DNA from: Silurus meridionalis
Taxonomy: Eukaryota; Chordata; Actinopteri; Siluriformes; Siluridae
Direction of reading: 5' to 3'
DNA: 64,000 nt
NCBI RefSeq assembly: GCF_014805685.1
Contig: NC_060898.1
Location: forward strand, 8,766,001 to 8,830,000
Shown: positions 34,699-44,791 of the stretch, one piece after another
How the letters are laid out: each line of letters starts with the position of its first letter
Numbering within the stretch: position 1 is the first letter of the stretch
The notes under the pieces: generated by a model
Databases searched by the model: none
Seen by the model: only the letters and a program-made list of their open reading frames with translations
Told to the model about the DNA's origin: nothing
Program-made: the position numbers and the translations under genes

Positions 34699-35073
34699 GT
34701 TAGTAGTTGGATTCTTACTAATTGTATGGGGTGGACAGGTGTCTTTATGCAGCCAACGACCTCAAACAGGTGCATCTAATTTAGGATAATAAATGTAGTG
34801 GAGGTGGACATTTTAAAGGCAGACAAACAGGTCTTTGAGGGTCAGAATTGTAGCTGATAGACAGGTGTCCAAATACTTATTTGCAGCTGTATCATACAAA
34901 TAAATAGTTAAAAAATCATATATTGTGATTTCTGGATTTTTTTTTTTTAGATTATGTCTCTCACAGTGGACATGCACATACGATGACAATTTCAGACCCC
35001 TCCATGATTTCTAAGTGGGAGAACTTTCAAAATAGCAGGGTGTTCAAATACTTATTTTCCTTACTGTATATAT

Positions 35074-35722
35074 TGTGAAGGCGGCATCACGTCCCAGGCA
35101 AGCGCTCCGAACACGACAACCAGGGGGGTGCTGGATGGACAGCGCCATATCAGCACCCGTGTTGTGGAAAGCTGCAGAGCACATGGCAGTGGGGCGGAGT
35201 GGCATAACGAGGCACGGCTGGAAGCTCATGACGAGAACACTACCTCCCCATGCTCATCAAGGAGAAGGGGGGATATAAAAGGATCCACTAAGGAACACAC
35301 AGGGGGGAATGGTTGGCTTCCAACTAACGAAAGATTTTTCTCCCTTTTTCTTGACAGGAAGCAGCGACAGCGGCGAGAGCAGCGCAAGCTACAGCCGTGA
35401 GTACGCCGATTCTCTTCCGACGACTGTGTAAAGATCTCTACGTGCCGAGGACACCGAGCACCCACTCACACAGACAGGTTTGGATCTCAGCTTTCCTCGG
35501 ACAGGCTGTGGCCGCGAACAACACCCATTTGAGGCGGCGCTACATCGGAAGCTCCAGCGGGCACGGCGTTAAGGACTAATTCGCAGTTCTATACAAAATT
35601 TCACTTCTTCTTTTCTCCGGCACTCCTGTAAAACTATAAATAAAGACATCCTGTGATTTTTCTTTGACATTCAGCTCTCTGGTGTTTGTGCGTTTGTCCC
35701 AGCACACGAGCGAGGGGCTACA
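35074..35722 (+). repeat. 5' LTR of the Gmr1-like element
   Basis: Starts TGTGAAGGCGGCATCACG and ends GGGGCTACA, so it has TG...CA ends. It contains TATAAAA at 35274-35280 and a polyadenylation signal AATAAA at 35639-35644, which fit U3-R-U5 order. Directly after it, tggtggagaaagcggg at 35724-35739 is the likely primer binding site for a tRNA 3' end. The short frames within it are not genes. Confidence 0.93.
35274..35280 (+). promoter_or_regulatory. LTR TATA box
   Basis: TATAAAA at the place expected for the U3/R border. The same motif is kept in the 3' LTR (39059-39065). Confidence 0.75.
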
Positions 35723-35723
35723 T

Positions 35724-35739
35724 TGGTGGAGAAAGCGGG
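35724..35739 (+). other. Likely primer binding site
   Basis: The sequence tggtggagaaagcggg begins within two bases of the LTR end, as a tRNA primer site does. I cannot name the tRNA with certainty. Confidence 0.6.
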
Positions 35740-35782
35740 TCTTTGAACACGGAAATGGGAAATCCCCGCCCCATCACACACC

Positions 35783-36690
35783 ATGGATCCTGTTTTGAAA
35801 CACCTGTTGAAATCGAACCTTCAGCAACAGACTGTCGTGCAGGAGCAAAAGGAGTCCATGCAGCTACTCAAGAACTCCTGGAAATACGGAAAAAGCATGC
35901 AGAGGACAGAAATCCCGTCCTCAGCCCGGTTCAGGAGGCGGAACGCCTACTTGCCAAAATGACTGCAAAAGACGACCCAAAAACGTTTCTACATACTTTT
36001 GAGTGCATCGCAGTACACGAAGGATGGCCGAAACGTGCGTGGGCATGGCTCGTAGCTCCCTACCTCACGGGGGATGCCCAACTGGCTTACTACAGCCTCC
36101 CGGTAGAGTCGGCGGACAACTATGATTTGCTAAAGGAAGAAATACTGGGCTGTTATGGACTGTCGCCGAGAATTGCAGCAGCGGACTTCCATAAGTGGGG
36201 GTACAAACCCAACATTGCTCCGAGGACCCAAAATCTGGAAAATCTGGTACGGATTACACATAGGTGGCTCCAACCAGAAAGGAAAACTGCCAGCAAAATC
36301 GTGGAGAGGGTGGCCATTGATAAGTTTGTAAGAGCATTGCCCCCCGAGGAATGGAAGGCTGTGGGGATGCAAAATCCGGAAAACCCCAAGGAGCTAGTTA
36401 AAGCATTGGAGTGTGCACTGTCCACATTGAGCCTGGAGGGAAATACAGGGCGCCACCAGCCACGCCAAGTTCATGCGCACCGAGACTGGAACAGCGACCG
36501 GCAGGAACGGAGGGCCAGCAGGGCTGACACCGGTGTGTTTCCTCCAAAAGATGAACACATGCCCTCCGATCTAGGTGCAGGGCTGGCGGCCCAGTTCAGA
36601 AAACCATGGCTGGCTGGCTGCACTATGCATGCAACTACACAGCCCCGGTCGCCGACCCTCAGTGTGAAACTGGATGGTAAAATCACAGAG
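35783..36690 (+). pseudogene. Gag of the Gmr1-like element, SCAN-related capsid
   Basis: The likely start is the ATG at 35783 (MDPVLKHLLKSNLQQQ), 44 bases after the primer site. Its frame changes once near 35865 into the long frame that continues to 37629. The part from about 35965 to 36420 (DDPKTFLHTFECIAVHEGWP, AWAWLVAPYLTGDAQLAYYS, DYDLLKEEILGCYGLSPRIA-like text, KIVERVAIDKFVRALPPEEW) resembles the Gmr1 gag capsid. The SCAN domain of vertebrate zinc-finger proteins is thought to derive from that capsid. No CCHC zinc knuckle is visible between the capsid part and the protease, which is unusual and may reflect a deletion. Confidence 0.8.
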
Positions 36691-36960
36691 GCGCTGCTAG
36701 ACTCTGGCAGTAACGTCACACTGGCCAGACCCTCCGTCATAGCCAGGGGGACCAAAAGAATTGAAACTATACCAGTTGCGTGTGTGCATGGAGACGTGCA
36801 TGAGGTGCCCACCGTCAGAGTCCGTGTGGCGAACGGTGAAGGTGAGTGGCCGCTTGTAATTGGTTTGGTTCCTAATCTACCTGTGCCCCTACTCTTGGGC
36901 AGGGACTGGCCGGGGTTCCAGAGACAGCAGGCGATCTCTCGCAGGACGTCGAGACGTGGT
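36640..36960 (+). pseudogene. Retroviral-type aspartic protease
   Basis: In the same frame as gag it reads LSVKLDGKITEALLDSGSNV, with the active-site Asp-Ser-Gly near codon 339 of the long frame. Then come ETIPVACVHGDVHEVPTVRV and PVPLLLGRDWPGF, the second conserved region near 36880-36915. The length is normal for a pepsin-like retroelement protease. It would be made as a fusion with gag, as no stop separates them. Confidence 0.85.
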
Positions 36961-37229
36961 GGGGACCGAAAACTGCTGCGTAGGTCGGGGAAACGGACCC
37001 ATACGGCACTGATGGCTCATGAGCGAGAAACGCAGGACACTGGTGCAGAGGGTGAGTTTGGCATTAATGGTGATAATCCTCTTTTCAATGTGTGTCACCA
37101 GGCCTCCTGTGAGGGCAACTTCGGGCGGGAACAAAGGGAAGATGACCGCCTTAAATATTGCTGGAACCAAGTGGTACAGGTGGGGGGTAATAATGGCCAG
37201 CCGCTGCCCCACTCGTACTTCACGGTGAA

Positions 37230-38390
37230 AAACGGGCTTCTGTACTACCACACAGAACGTCGAGGACGGGCCTGTGACCTGTTGGTGCTCCCGAAAACAA
37301 AGACAGGCTCTGTGATGCACCTAGCTCACACGCACCCGTTGGGCGGACATTTGGGGCCAAGGAACACGCTGGAAAAGATAAGGGACAGGTTCCATTGGCC
37401 GGGCATGGGACGGAGGTACGACGCTTCTGTCAGAGCTGCCCCACATGTCAACACACCTCACCCACCAAGCCACCCCCAGCCTCCCTTATACCGCTCCCAA
37501 TCATCGGGGTTCCCTTCGAAAGGCTCGGCATGGACCTGGTGGGGCCACTTCCAAAATCCGCGAGAGGTCACGAGTATATCCTCGTCATGGTGGACTACGC
37601 CACGCATTACCCAGAAGCGGTCCCGCTGAGAAAGGCCACGACCAGGAACATTGCCAGTGAGCTGATGCTCCTTTTCAGCAGAGTGGGAATCCCGAAGGAC
37701 CTGCTTACAGACCAAGGTACACCATTTGTCTCTAAATTCATGGCGGATCTTTGTCGGTTGTTGCAGGTAAAACACGTCAGGACGTCAGTATACCACAAAC
37801 AGACGGACGGGCTAGTGGAGCGTTTTAATCAGACACTGAAGCGAATGCTCCGACGGGTGGTAGACGAGCAGGGGAGAAACTAGGACCTCCTGCTCCCATA
37901 TGTATTGTTTGCTGTAAGGGAGACTCCACAAGCATCAACAGGGTTTACACCATTTGAGCTCCTGTTTGGTAGAAGACCTCGGGGGCTGTTGGACGTGGCC
38001 AAAGAGGCATGGGAGGAGCAACATTCGCCATATCGGTCGCTGGTTGAGTATGTCCAGGAAATGCAGGAGCACATACAGAAGGTGGCCTCAATAGTGAAGG
38101 AGCATATGGAACAGGCGCAGGCTGAGCAGCGGAGAGTGTACAACTGACCGGCTCAACCGAGGGAATTTAACCTGGGCGTTCGGGTCCTCCTGTTGGTTCC
38201 GACCTCGACCTGCACGTTTTTAGCCCGGTGGCAGGGCCCGTTCACAGTCCTTGAGAAAGTCGGTTCAGTGAACTACCGCCTGCAACAGCCAGGTAAGAGA
38301 AAAAATACACAAATCTATCATGTTAATCTGTTAAAGAAATGGGTTGGGACTAACCCGGTGGTGTCAGTCCTCTGCATATCCCCCACAGAT
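37230..38390 (+). pseudogene. Integrase of the Gmr1-like element
   Basis: Upstream of RT. The zinc-binding N-terminus HTHPLGGHLGPRNTLEKIRD runs into a frameshift near 37400; the following frame holds RFCQSCPTCQ. The DDE core reads GMDLVGPLPKSARGHEYILV (Asp 1), LLTDQGTPFVSKFMADL (Asp 2) and DGLVERFNQTLKRMLRR (Glu). The C-terminal region has FLARWQGPFTVLEKVGSVNY, a GPY/F-type block. All catalytic residues are present, but a TAG at 37881-37883 and a TGA at 38145-38147 break the single frame that runs from 37395 to 38504. Confidence 0.9.
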
Positions 38391-38479
38391 TTGCTAGAGT
38401 GTGCCTTGGTCGGCAGGGGGGAGGAGCTAATGCCGGCGCAACAGCAGGACCTGACAGAACTTGCGGGCCATTTTCGGAT

Positions 38480-38835
38480 GTGTTCTCTGCGACTCCAGGT
38501 ATGACCCACCTGGGCAGCACGAAATTAAAACACCACCAGGGGTGATAATTCGTCAACGTCCCTACAGGGTCCCAGAGGCCCGCCGCCGGGCTATTGAAGA
38601 GGAGGTAGAGAAGATGCTGCAAGATGGAATAATCAAGCACTCGGCCAGCCCGTGGTCTAGCCCCATAGTGGTGGTGCCAAAGCCGGATGGGAGCTTAAGG
38701 CTCTGCAATGACTTCCGTAAGCTTAACCAGGTCTCGGAGTTCGACAGCTACCCACTACCCAGAGTGGACGACCTCGTGGAACGGCTGGGAAGGGCCAGAT
38801 TTATTTCCTCTGGGCTCGATCTTTGCTGGCAGTAG
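38480..38835 (+). pseudogene. Reverse transcriptase start, truncated
   Basis: One base out of frame with the integrase. It reads HEIKTPPGVIIRQRPYRVPE, AIEEEVEKMLQDGIIKHSAS, PWSSPIVVVPKPDGSLRLCN, DFRKLNQVSEFDSYPLPRVD and LGRARFISSGLDL, the usual opening blocks of a Ty3/gypsy RT. A stop follows LDLCWQ, and the polypurine tract begins only about ten bases later. The YVDD active site, the rest of RT and RNase H have been deleted. Confidence 0.9.
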
Positions 38836-38845
38836 GTTCGGAGCT

Positions 38846-38854
38846 CAGGGGGGG
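38846..38854 (+). other. Polypurine tract
   Basis: A purine run (agggggggg-like, after gagctc) sits a few bases before the 3' LTR, where second-strand synthesis is primed. Confidence 0.65.
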
Positions 38855-38858
38855 TTAC

Positions 38859-39505
38859 TGTGAAGGCGGCATCACGTCCCAGGCAAGCGTTCCGAACACA
38901 ACAACCAGGGGGGTGCTGGATGGACAGCGCCATATCAGCACCCGTGTTGTGGAAAGCTGCAGAGCACATGGCAGTGGGGCGGAGTGGCATAACGAGGCAC
39001 GGCTGGAAGCTCATGACGAGAACGCTACCTCCCCATGCTCATCAAGGAGAAGGGGGGATATAAAAGGATCCACTAAGGAACACACAGGGGGAAATAGTTG
39101 GCTTCCAACTAACTAAAGATTTTTCTCCCTTTTTCTTGACAGGAAGCAGCGAGAGCGGCGAGAGCAGGGCGAGCTACAGCCGCGAATACGCCGATTCTCT
39201 TCCGACGACTGTGTAAAGACCTTTACGTGCCGAGGACACCGAGCACCCACTCACAGACAGGTTTGGGTCTCAGCTTTCCTCGGACAGGCCGTGGCCGCGA
39301 ACAACACCCATTTGAGGCGGCGCTACATCGGAAGCTCCAGCGGGCACGGCGTTAAGGACTAATTCGCAGTTCTATACAAAATTTCACTTCTTCTTTTCTC
39401 TGGCACTCCTGTAAAACTATAAATAAAGACATCCTGTGATTTTTCTTTGACATTCAGCTCTCTGGTGTGTGTGTGTTCGTCCCAGCATGCGAGCGAGGCG
39501 CTACT
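38859..39505 (+). repeat. 3' LTR of the Gmr1-like element
   Basis: Same sequence as 35074-35722 apart from roughly two dozen substitutions and a 2 bp gap. It ends GCGCTAC before a TA tract, so the terminal base of the usual CA has changed or been lost. Confidence 0.93.
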
Positions 39506-39518
39506 ATATATATATATA

Positions 39519-39555
39519 TATATATAAAATGACTGACTGACAGTAATAGCGAGAT
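39519..39555. repeat. 37 bp inverted repeat, left copy
   Basis: The phrase ataaaatgactgactgacag plus taatagcgagat is the exact reverse complement of 44698-44734. Both copies lie next to a TA tract and face each other across 5.1 kb. Confidence 0.85.
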
Positions 39556-40299
39556 TGCTGAATATACTCTCCCCATTTGAGTGGTTTTCTCTTGGTTAGG
39601 TACCACACTAGCTTGGCTCTGCAAATACATACATTTGGCACTGAGTGATTTAAAAGTCATGCTTCAATCTCCTGATAATCCTTGGATAAGTGATGCAGGT
39701 GATGACAATTTCAAAATTGCCCTGCACTGCACTAGTAGATTTTGTCTCTTAGCAGATAAAGATACATTATATGGCCTAAAGATTCAGTCCCAAACTATTG
39801 CCGGAAGGTTGGAAGCAAACTCTTTAGAATGCTGTGAAATTATGTGGAATCTTTGTATGCTGCTGAATTATTATTTTTCTTTTACTGGAACTGATGGCCT
39901 AGCCTGAACTGGTTCTCTCAGAACAATGCCATATTGTGCAAAGCATCACCCTTAAAGACATGGTTTGCTAATGTTATTCAATGTAAATTTATTCCCTTTG
40001 CCACTAACTGATGAAGTGGATAATTTTAAAATGTATTTAGTAGAGCCTGCACCTGTGATGCCTGGAGGCACAGATGACTATTTCTCATTTAACACTAAAA
40101 GATTCACAATCTCTCTGAATCCATGGGCCTTTTTCAAACCTTGAAGTTGTTCATTAAAAACTCACTTTTTCAATGGCTGGGAACAGTGTGGTGCCACATG
40201 GAACACAGGGGGGCATGTTGGTTCATATAAAAATTGTCAGATATACAGTATCACCCAACAGGGACGTACAAATTTTCCTCATTTGGGCTCACCCAATTT
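39556..40299. other. No named gene; one 108-codon frame without motifs
   Basis: The + strand frame 39581-39907 (MVFSWLGTTLAWLCKYIHLA at its start) has unbiased composition and few low-complexity runs. I recognise no domain, and no start context or splice sites support it. It may be part of an unknown repeat that begins at the inverted repeat. Confidence 0.25.
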
Positions 40300-40405
40300 T
40301 ATTTCAGTTCAATTCATGTCACTTCACTTCAGTTCAGTAAAATTAAATTTTAATTTGTATAAAAAGCTAACAACGGACATTGTCCCAAAGCAGCAACAAT
40401 AAATT
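40300..40405 (-). mobile_element. L2-type LINE 3' end fragment
   Basis: Reads cagttcagtaaaattaaatt and acggacattgtcccaaagca, the reversed 3' end of the same LINE family that starts again at 40440. Two 3' ends in a row suggest one insertion next to another. Confidence 0.6.
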
Positions 40406-40940
40406 GTAGTATCATACATAATCTCTATAGGTTTATCCCAAATTCAATTCAATTCAATTCATTTTTATTTGTATAGCGTTTTTAACAATGAACATTGTCT
40501 CAAAGCAGCTTTACACAGATAATGTGGTGATTAAACATAAATATGTTCTTTGTAAGTATGTTTGTCCCTGATGAGCAACTGTGGCAAGGAAAAACTCCCC
40601 GAGATGGCATAAGGAAGAAACCTTGAGAGGAACCAGACTCAAGAGGAAACCCATCCTCATCTGGGTTGCACCAAATGTCCATTTGAAGCAGATATACAAT
40701 GTTGCGGGGTACAGTGATGATGATCAGAAGCGAACTGTATTCCTGAGTCAGTGTAGCAGACTGTTGACATTAACTACAGTCCAATCCATCCTCAAAGCAC
40801 CCATTCTACTCCGGAATTACATGGAACCACCCAAGGTGTTGATGAGAGACCGTCCCAAGCTGCACAGAAGTGTAAAGATCCACGGAGGGGAGAGGGGCAG
40901 GAACAGTGGTCACTGGAGCCTCAGGAGCATGTTTAACTCG

Positions 40941-40987
<47 letters not shown>

Positions 40988-41321
40988 AGGGTGATGGGAA
41001 GAGAAGGATATGGATTATTAAGTGTCCCTATTGGTGTATGAAAGTTAATGTCACTGTGCAGTTTGGACTCCGGCAAGACTCGCTATGGCAGCATAACTAA
41101 AAGGGAGACCCAGAAGGTAACACAGACATGAGGGATCTCTGGGATAAGAGACGACCCACCACACCACCGTCAACAAACCCGAGTGAACGTGTGAATGTAG
41201 GGGGACGACAGCATACAAATATACCAGTTCACCAAACACTCTATATCCATGCTCCCTCCAGATCTGAGCCTTTACCTAAGAAAAATCTACTGATAAAAGG
41301 CTTGACTAAATAAATAAGTTT

Positions 41322-42215
41322 TCAACCTCGACTTGAACACTGGTTGTCTCTCGCGGATTTCGAGTCCCGAACACTGGTTGGAAGGCTGTTCCATAACTGT
41401 GGGGCTTTATAAGAGAAAGATCTGCCCCCTGCTGTAGTCTTCATTATTTGAGGAACCAACAGATAGCCAGCACCTTTTGATCTAAGTAGGCATGGAGGAT
41501 CATACTGGTACAGAAGTTCACTCAGATACTGTGGTGCGAGACCGTTAAGTGCTTTATACGTCAGTAGTAGTATTTTATAATCAATGCGAGATTTAATTGG
41601 GAGCCAGTGTAGACTGATTAAAACAGGGGTGATGTGGTGATATTTCCTAGATCTAGTGAGGACTCTTGCTGCTGCATTCTGAATTAACTGAAGCTTATTT
41701 ATGCACTTACTCGCACACCCAGACAGTAAAGCGTTACAGTAGTCTAATCTAGTTTTAGCAATATTTCTAAGGTAAAAGAAGGAGAGCCTGGTGATATTAT
41801 TCACGGGAGACTCAAAGGAAAGACTCGGGTCAATAATCACACCAAGGTCTTTGACAGCCGTACACGCTGAAACAGAAACACCATCCAGAGATGCTACGTA
41901 ATCGGAAAGTTTACTTCTAGCTGCATGTGGTCCTAGTAAAAGTACTTCTGTCTTATCTGAGTTGAGCAGAAGAAAGTTATTTAGCATCCACTGTCTAATG
42001 TCCTTTACACACTTCTCAACATTGTTAAGCTGATCTCTCTCATCTGGCTTTGCTGAAATATACAGCTGTGTGTCATCAGCATAGCAATGAAAGCAAATCC
42101 CATGTTTATGAATGATTTCACCAAGAGGCAGCATATATAAAGAGAAAAGCAGTGGGCCTAAGACAGATCCTTGAGGAACACCAAACTTTACCTCATAGAG
42201 TGGAGAACTCACCAT
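41322..42215 (-). CDS. L2-type LINE reverse transcriptase, C-terminal two thirds
   Basis: A 297-codon open frame, the longest RT piece in the window. It starts just before the [20 protein letters not shown] motif, which precedes the catalytic [14 protein letters not shown]. It continues through [91 protein letters not shown] and [14 protein letters not shown] to [11 protein letters not shown] near the C-terminus. The active-site Asp pair is intact. The start codon shown is only the first Met of the open stretch; the real protein began several hundred codons upstream (42220-43140), where frames are broken. Confidence 0.9.
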   Translation of the reverse strand: MVSSPLYEVKFGVPQGSVLGPLLFSLYMLPLGEIIHKHGICFHCYADDTQLYISAKPDERDQLNNVEKCVKDIRQWMLNNFLLLNSDKTEVLLLGPHAARSKLSDYVASLDGVSVSACTAVKDLGVIIDPSLSFESPVNNITRLSFFYLRNIAKTRLDYCNALLSGCASKCINKLQLIQNAAARVLTRSRKYHHITPVLISLHWLPIKSRIDYKILLLTYKALNGLAPQYLSELLYQYDPPCLLRSKGAGYLLVPQIMKTTAGGRSFSYKAPQLWNSLPTSVRDSKSARDNQCSSRG

Positions 42216-43124
42216 TTACATCCACAAACTGATAGCGATCAGTCAAATAAGACCTGAGCCAAGAGAGAGCTGTTCCTTTATTCCAACAACGTTCTCAAGT
42301 CTAGCAAGTAGTATAATGTGATCAGTGGTGTCAAAAGCTGCACTAAGGTCGAGCAAAACAAGTAAGGAGACAAAACCCTAATCAGAGGCCAATAACAGGT
42401 AATTTACCACCTTAACTAGCGCCGTCTCTGTGCTATGATGAGGCGAAATCCTGACTGATACATTTCAAAATGTTATTCATAAGTAGGTGTGAGCATAACT
42501 GCTGTGCTACAACCTTTTCTAAAATTTTGGATATAAAGGGAGATTTGATATCGGTCTGTAGTTGGACAACTGACATGGGTCAAGGTCAGGTTTCTTAATA
42601 AGGGGTGGATAACTGCCAGTTTGAAGGATTTGGTACATAACCAGTGCTAATGGAAGAGTTAATTATTTTTAAAACAGGTTTGATTACCTCTGGAGTTATC
42701 TGTTTAAAGAAACTTGAAGGCAAGGGATCGAGAATGCAGGTTGATGATTTTGATGAGGAAATTAATGAAATTAAGTCATTCTCATGAATAGGAGTGAAGC
42801 TTTGTAGTTGATTGTCTGTTATAATTACGCTGCTGTCTACAGGGTTACTTGTGAAATAATTTGAATTTATATTAACCGTCTGGATTTCTTACCTGATGTT
42901 TTAAATTTTATTATTAAAAAAGTTCTTGAAATCATTACTACCTATTGATGGTGTGCATGTTAGCGCAGTGCTTTTATTTCCTGTTAATTTTGCTACCGTG
43001 CTGAATAAAAATCTAGGATTATGCTTGTTTTTTTCTATGAGGGTGGAGAAATATGCTGATCTAGCAGCACTAAGAGATTTTCTATAATTTAAGAGACTCT
43101 CCTTCCATGCTATTTGAAATACTG

Positions 43125-44029
43125 TTAATTTTGTTTAACGCCATTTACGTTCCGAGTGGTCTGTTTTAAGGTGCGCATATGATCATTATACCACTGTGCT
43201 AATTTTTTCTCCCTGATCATTTTGGTCTTAAGGGGAGCTACATCATTTAGAGTGTAACGTAACGTTGTTTCTAGGTGTTCAGTGGCCCAGTCGAGCTCTG
43301 CGGGGTCTGACAGAGATCTGTCTAATATTGTAATTTCTGGAAGATTATTGATAAAACGCGCTGCTGTAGCTGACGTGAAAGTACGCTTAACACGGTAACG
43401 TGGTGAGGTAGAAATGCAATGACTGAGGCAAATTTTAAACGAGATTAGATAATGGTCTAAAATAGCTTCAGACTGTGGAATTATGATTAAGTTTTTTATT
43501 TTTAATGCAAAGGTTAACAACAAATCGAGAGTGTGTCCACCACTATGAGTGGGTCCTATAACATTCTGATTAATTCCAACTGACTCTAGAATGGACACAA
43601 CTGCTGCTCTTAAGGAGTCTTCCTGATTATCAAAATGAATATTAAAGTGACCAACAATTAATGCTTTGTCTAAAGAAGTAGCTACATTTGTAATGAAATC
43701 TGCAAATTCTATCAGAAAATCAGAGTAGGGCCCTGGGGGTCTATAAATAATAATTAGTGGAATTAACTGACTGGACCTTCATTTAATGCTACATATTCAT
43801 TTGATTTAATCCATGTTTCTGTCAAACACATTATATTAAACTCCTGGTTGGTAATAATTTCGTTTATAGTAAGCGCTTTTGACGTGAGAGATCTAATATT
43901 CAACAATCCAATTTTTTGATCAGAGGTACTGGCTGTGCGGTCAGTCCTATTTAATTTAATGTTAATCAGGTTACTAAAACAGACTTTCTGATAATTCCTA
44001 TATTTTGGTTTTGCTCGGGGGACAGACAC
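43125..44029 (-). pseudogene. Endonuclease part of the L2-type LINE
   Basis: Two frames cover the AP-type endonuclease. At 43763-44029 the N-terminal part reads IGLLNIRSLTSKALTINEII and NIMCLTETWIK (the ETW block holds the catalytic Glu). At 43125-43598 the C-terminal part reads GINQNVIGPTHSGGHTLDLL and IIPQSEAILDHYLISF (the SDH block reads LDH here, a change at a catalytic position), then a linker to RT. Between them the frame is lost. The endonuclease nicks target DNA to prime reverse transcription. Confidence 0.82.
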
Positions 44030-44125
44030 AGTCTCAATATGGTGGATCCTGAGTGACGACTCTGTGCAGCTAGCAGACGGTCAGTTTAGCCAGTCTGTCT
44101 GCTCCCTGGCCTTGGCTCTAGACAG

Positions 44126-44608
44126 TCACTTGTTAACTAGTGCTGTTCTGAGACTATTACCTATACTACAAGAAATAAGAGCAGCACCTTCCCGGGTGGG
44201 ATGGATACCGTCCCGCCCTAACAGGCCAGCCTTGCCCTCAAAAATGCTCCAATTATTAATGAAGCCCACATTATTTTTGGAGCACCACTCGGACATCCAG
44301 CAGTTCAGCGACCATAACCTGCTGTAGGCTACATCGCCACGTCGCATTGGGATGGGGCCAGAGCATGTTACTGCATCGGACATTGCCTTCGCTAATTTAC
44401 ACACCTCTATAATATTACTCTTAGTAACCTCTGACTGTCGAAGGTGTATATCATTAGCTCCTGTGTGAAAAACTATCTTAGAGAACCTGTGCTTTCCTAA
44501 GAATCTAAGCTGACCTGCTATGTCCGGCGTCCTGGCTCCCGGTATACACATGCTGGAGCAGTTTGTCACCTGACTTCCAATGAGTACAATGAAGTGGTTC
44601 TAGTACCA
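44126..44608 (-). pseudogene. ORF1 SGNH-hydrolase (esterase) of the L2-type LINE
   Basis: The - strand has SGNH-family blocks in order. Near 44600-44580, just above the open frame, VLIGSQV replaces the usual GDS nucleophile block. CIPGARTPDIAGQL follows, then IVFHTGANDIHLRQSEV (block III, with Gly-x-Asn-Asp), GPIPMRRGD, SRLWSLNCWMSEWCSKNNVG, and GRDGIHPTREGAALI (block V, catalytic Asp and His). The 147 codons from 44569 are open. ORF1 esterases are known in some CR1/L2-clade LINEs and may help with RNA or membrane association; their role is not settled. The change GDS to GS may disable the nucleophile. Confidence 0.82.
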
Positions 44609-44667
44609 GCATCTGGTGAATTTGCTGAATCAGGTGGTCTGATTGGCAAAAGACCATTGGGTGGCGT

Positions 44668-44692
44668 GTCCTGGGGCAGGTGACCCCAGGAC
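44668..44692. repeat. 25 bp palindrome
   Basis: The arms gtcctgggg and ccccaggac enclose the loop caggtga near the 5' end of the LINE. Confidence 0.8.
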
Positions 44693-44697
44693 AAGCT

Positions 44698-44721
44698 ATC
44701 TCGCTATTACTGTCAGTCAGT

Positions 44722-44734
<13 letters not shown>
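44698..44734. repeat. 37 bp inverted repeat, right copy
   Basis: Exact reverse complement of 39519-39555. It sits at the 5' end of the L2-type LINE, next to a long TA tract. Confidence 0.85.

Positions 44735-44788
<54 letters not shown>
44728..44788. repeat. (TA)n microsatellite
   Basis: About thirty TA units between the LINE 5' end and the MITE. Confidence 0.97.

Positions 44789-44791
<3 letters not shown>

Larger units (their letters stand above)
35074..39505 (+). mobile_element. Gmr1-like Ty3/gypsy retrotransposon, RT truncated
   Basis: Two direct LTRs (35074-35722 and 38859-39505) enclose gag, protease, integrase and the start of RT, in that order. Integrase before RT is unlike ordinary Ty3/gypsy elements and matches the Gmr1 group known from fish and other deuterostomes. 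About two dozen differences between the LTRs by hand alignment (about 96% identity) mean the copy is not new. It lies in a TA tract, with tatat on both sides as a possible 5 bp target duplication. The catalytic half of RT and all of RNase H are missing, so it cannot move by itself. Confidence 0.88.
40440..44733 (-). mobile_element. Nearly full-length L2-type LINE with ORF1 esterase
   Basis: Going left on the - strand: a 5' region (44600-44733), an ORF1 with an SGNH esterase (44126-44608), the endonuclease (43125-44029), the RT (41322-42700) and the 3' UTR ending in tattaaaatgaattg-like repeats (the complement reads caattcaattcaattcattt at 40444). The 4.3 kb length is close to a complete element. 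The 3' UTR carries an expanded (GA)n run at 40943-40984. Frameshifts occur between the blocks, but the long RT frame shows that it decayed less than the other L2 copies here. Confidence 0.88.

Noticed and set aside
41322..42215. A host gene, because the frame is long and intact
   Set aside because: It holds the YADD reverse transcriptase motif and lies in order between the endonuclease and 3' UTR of an L2-type LINE.
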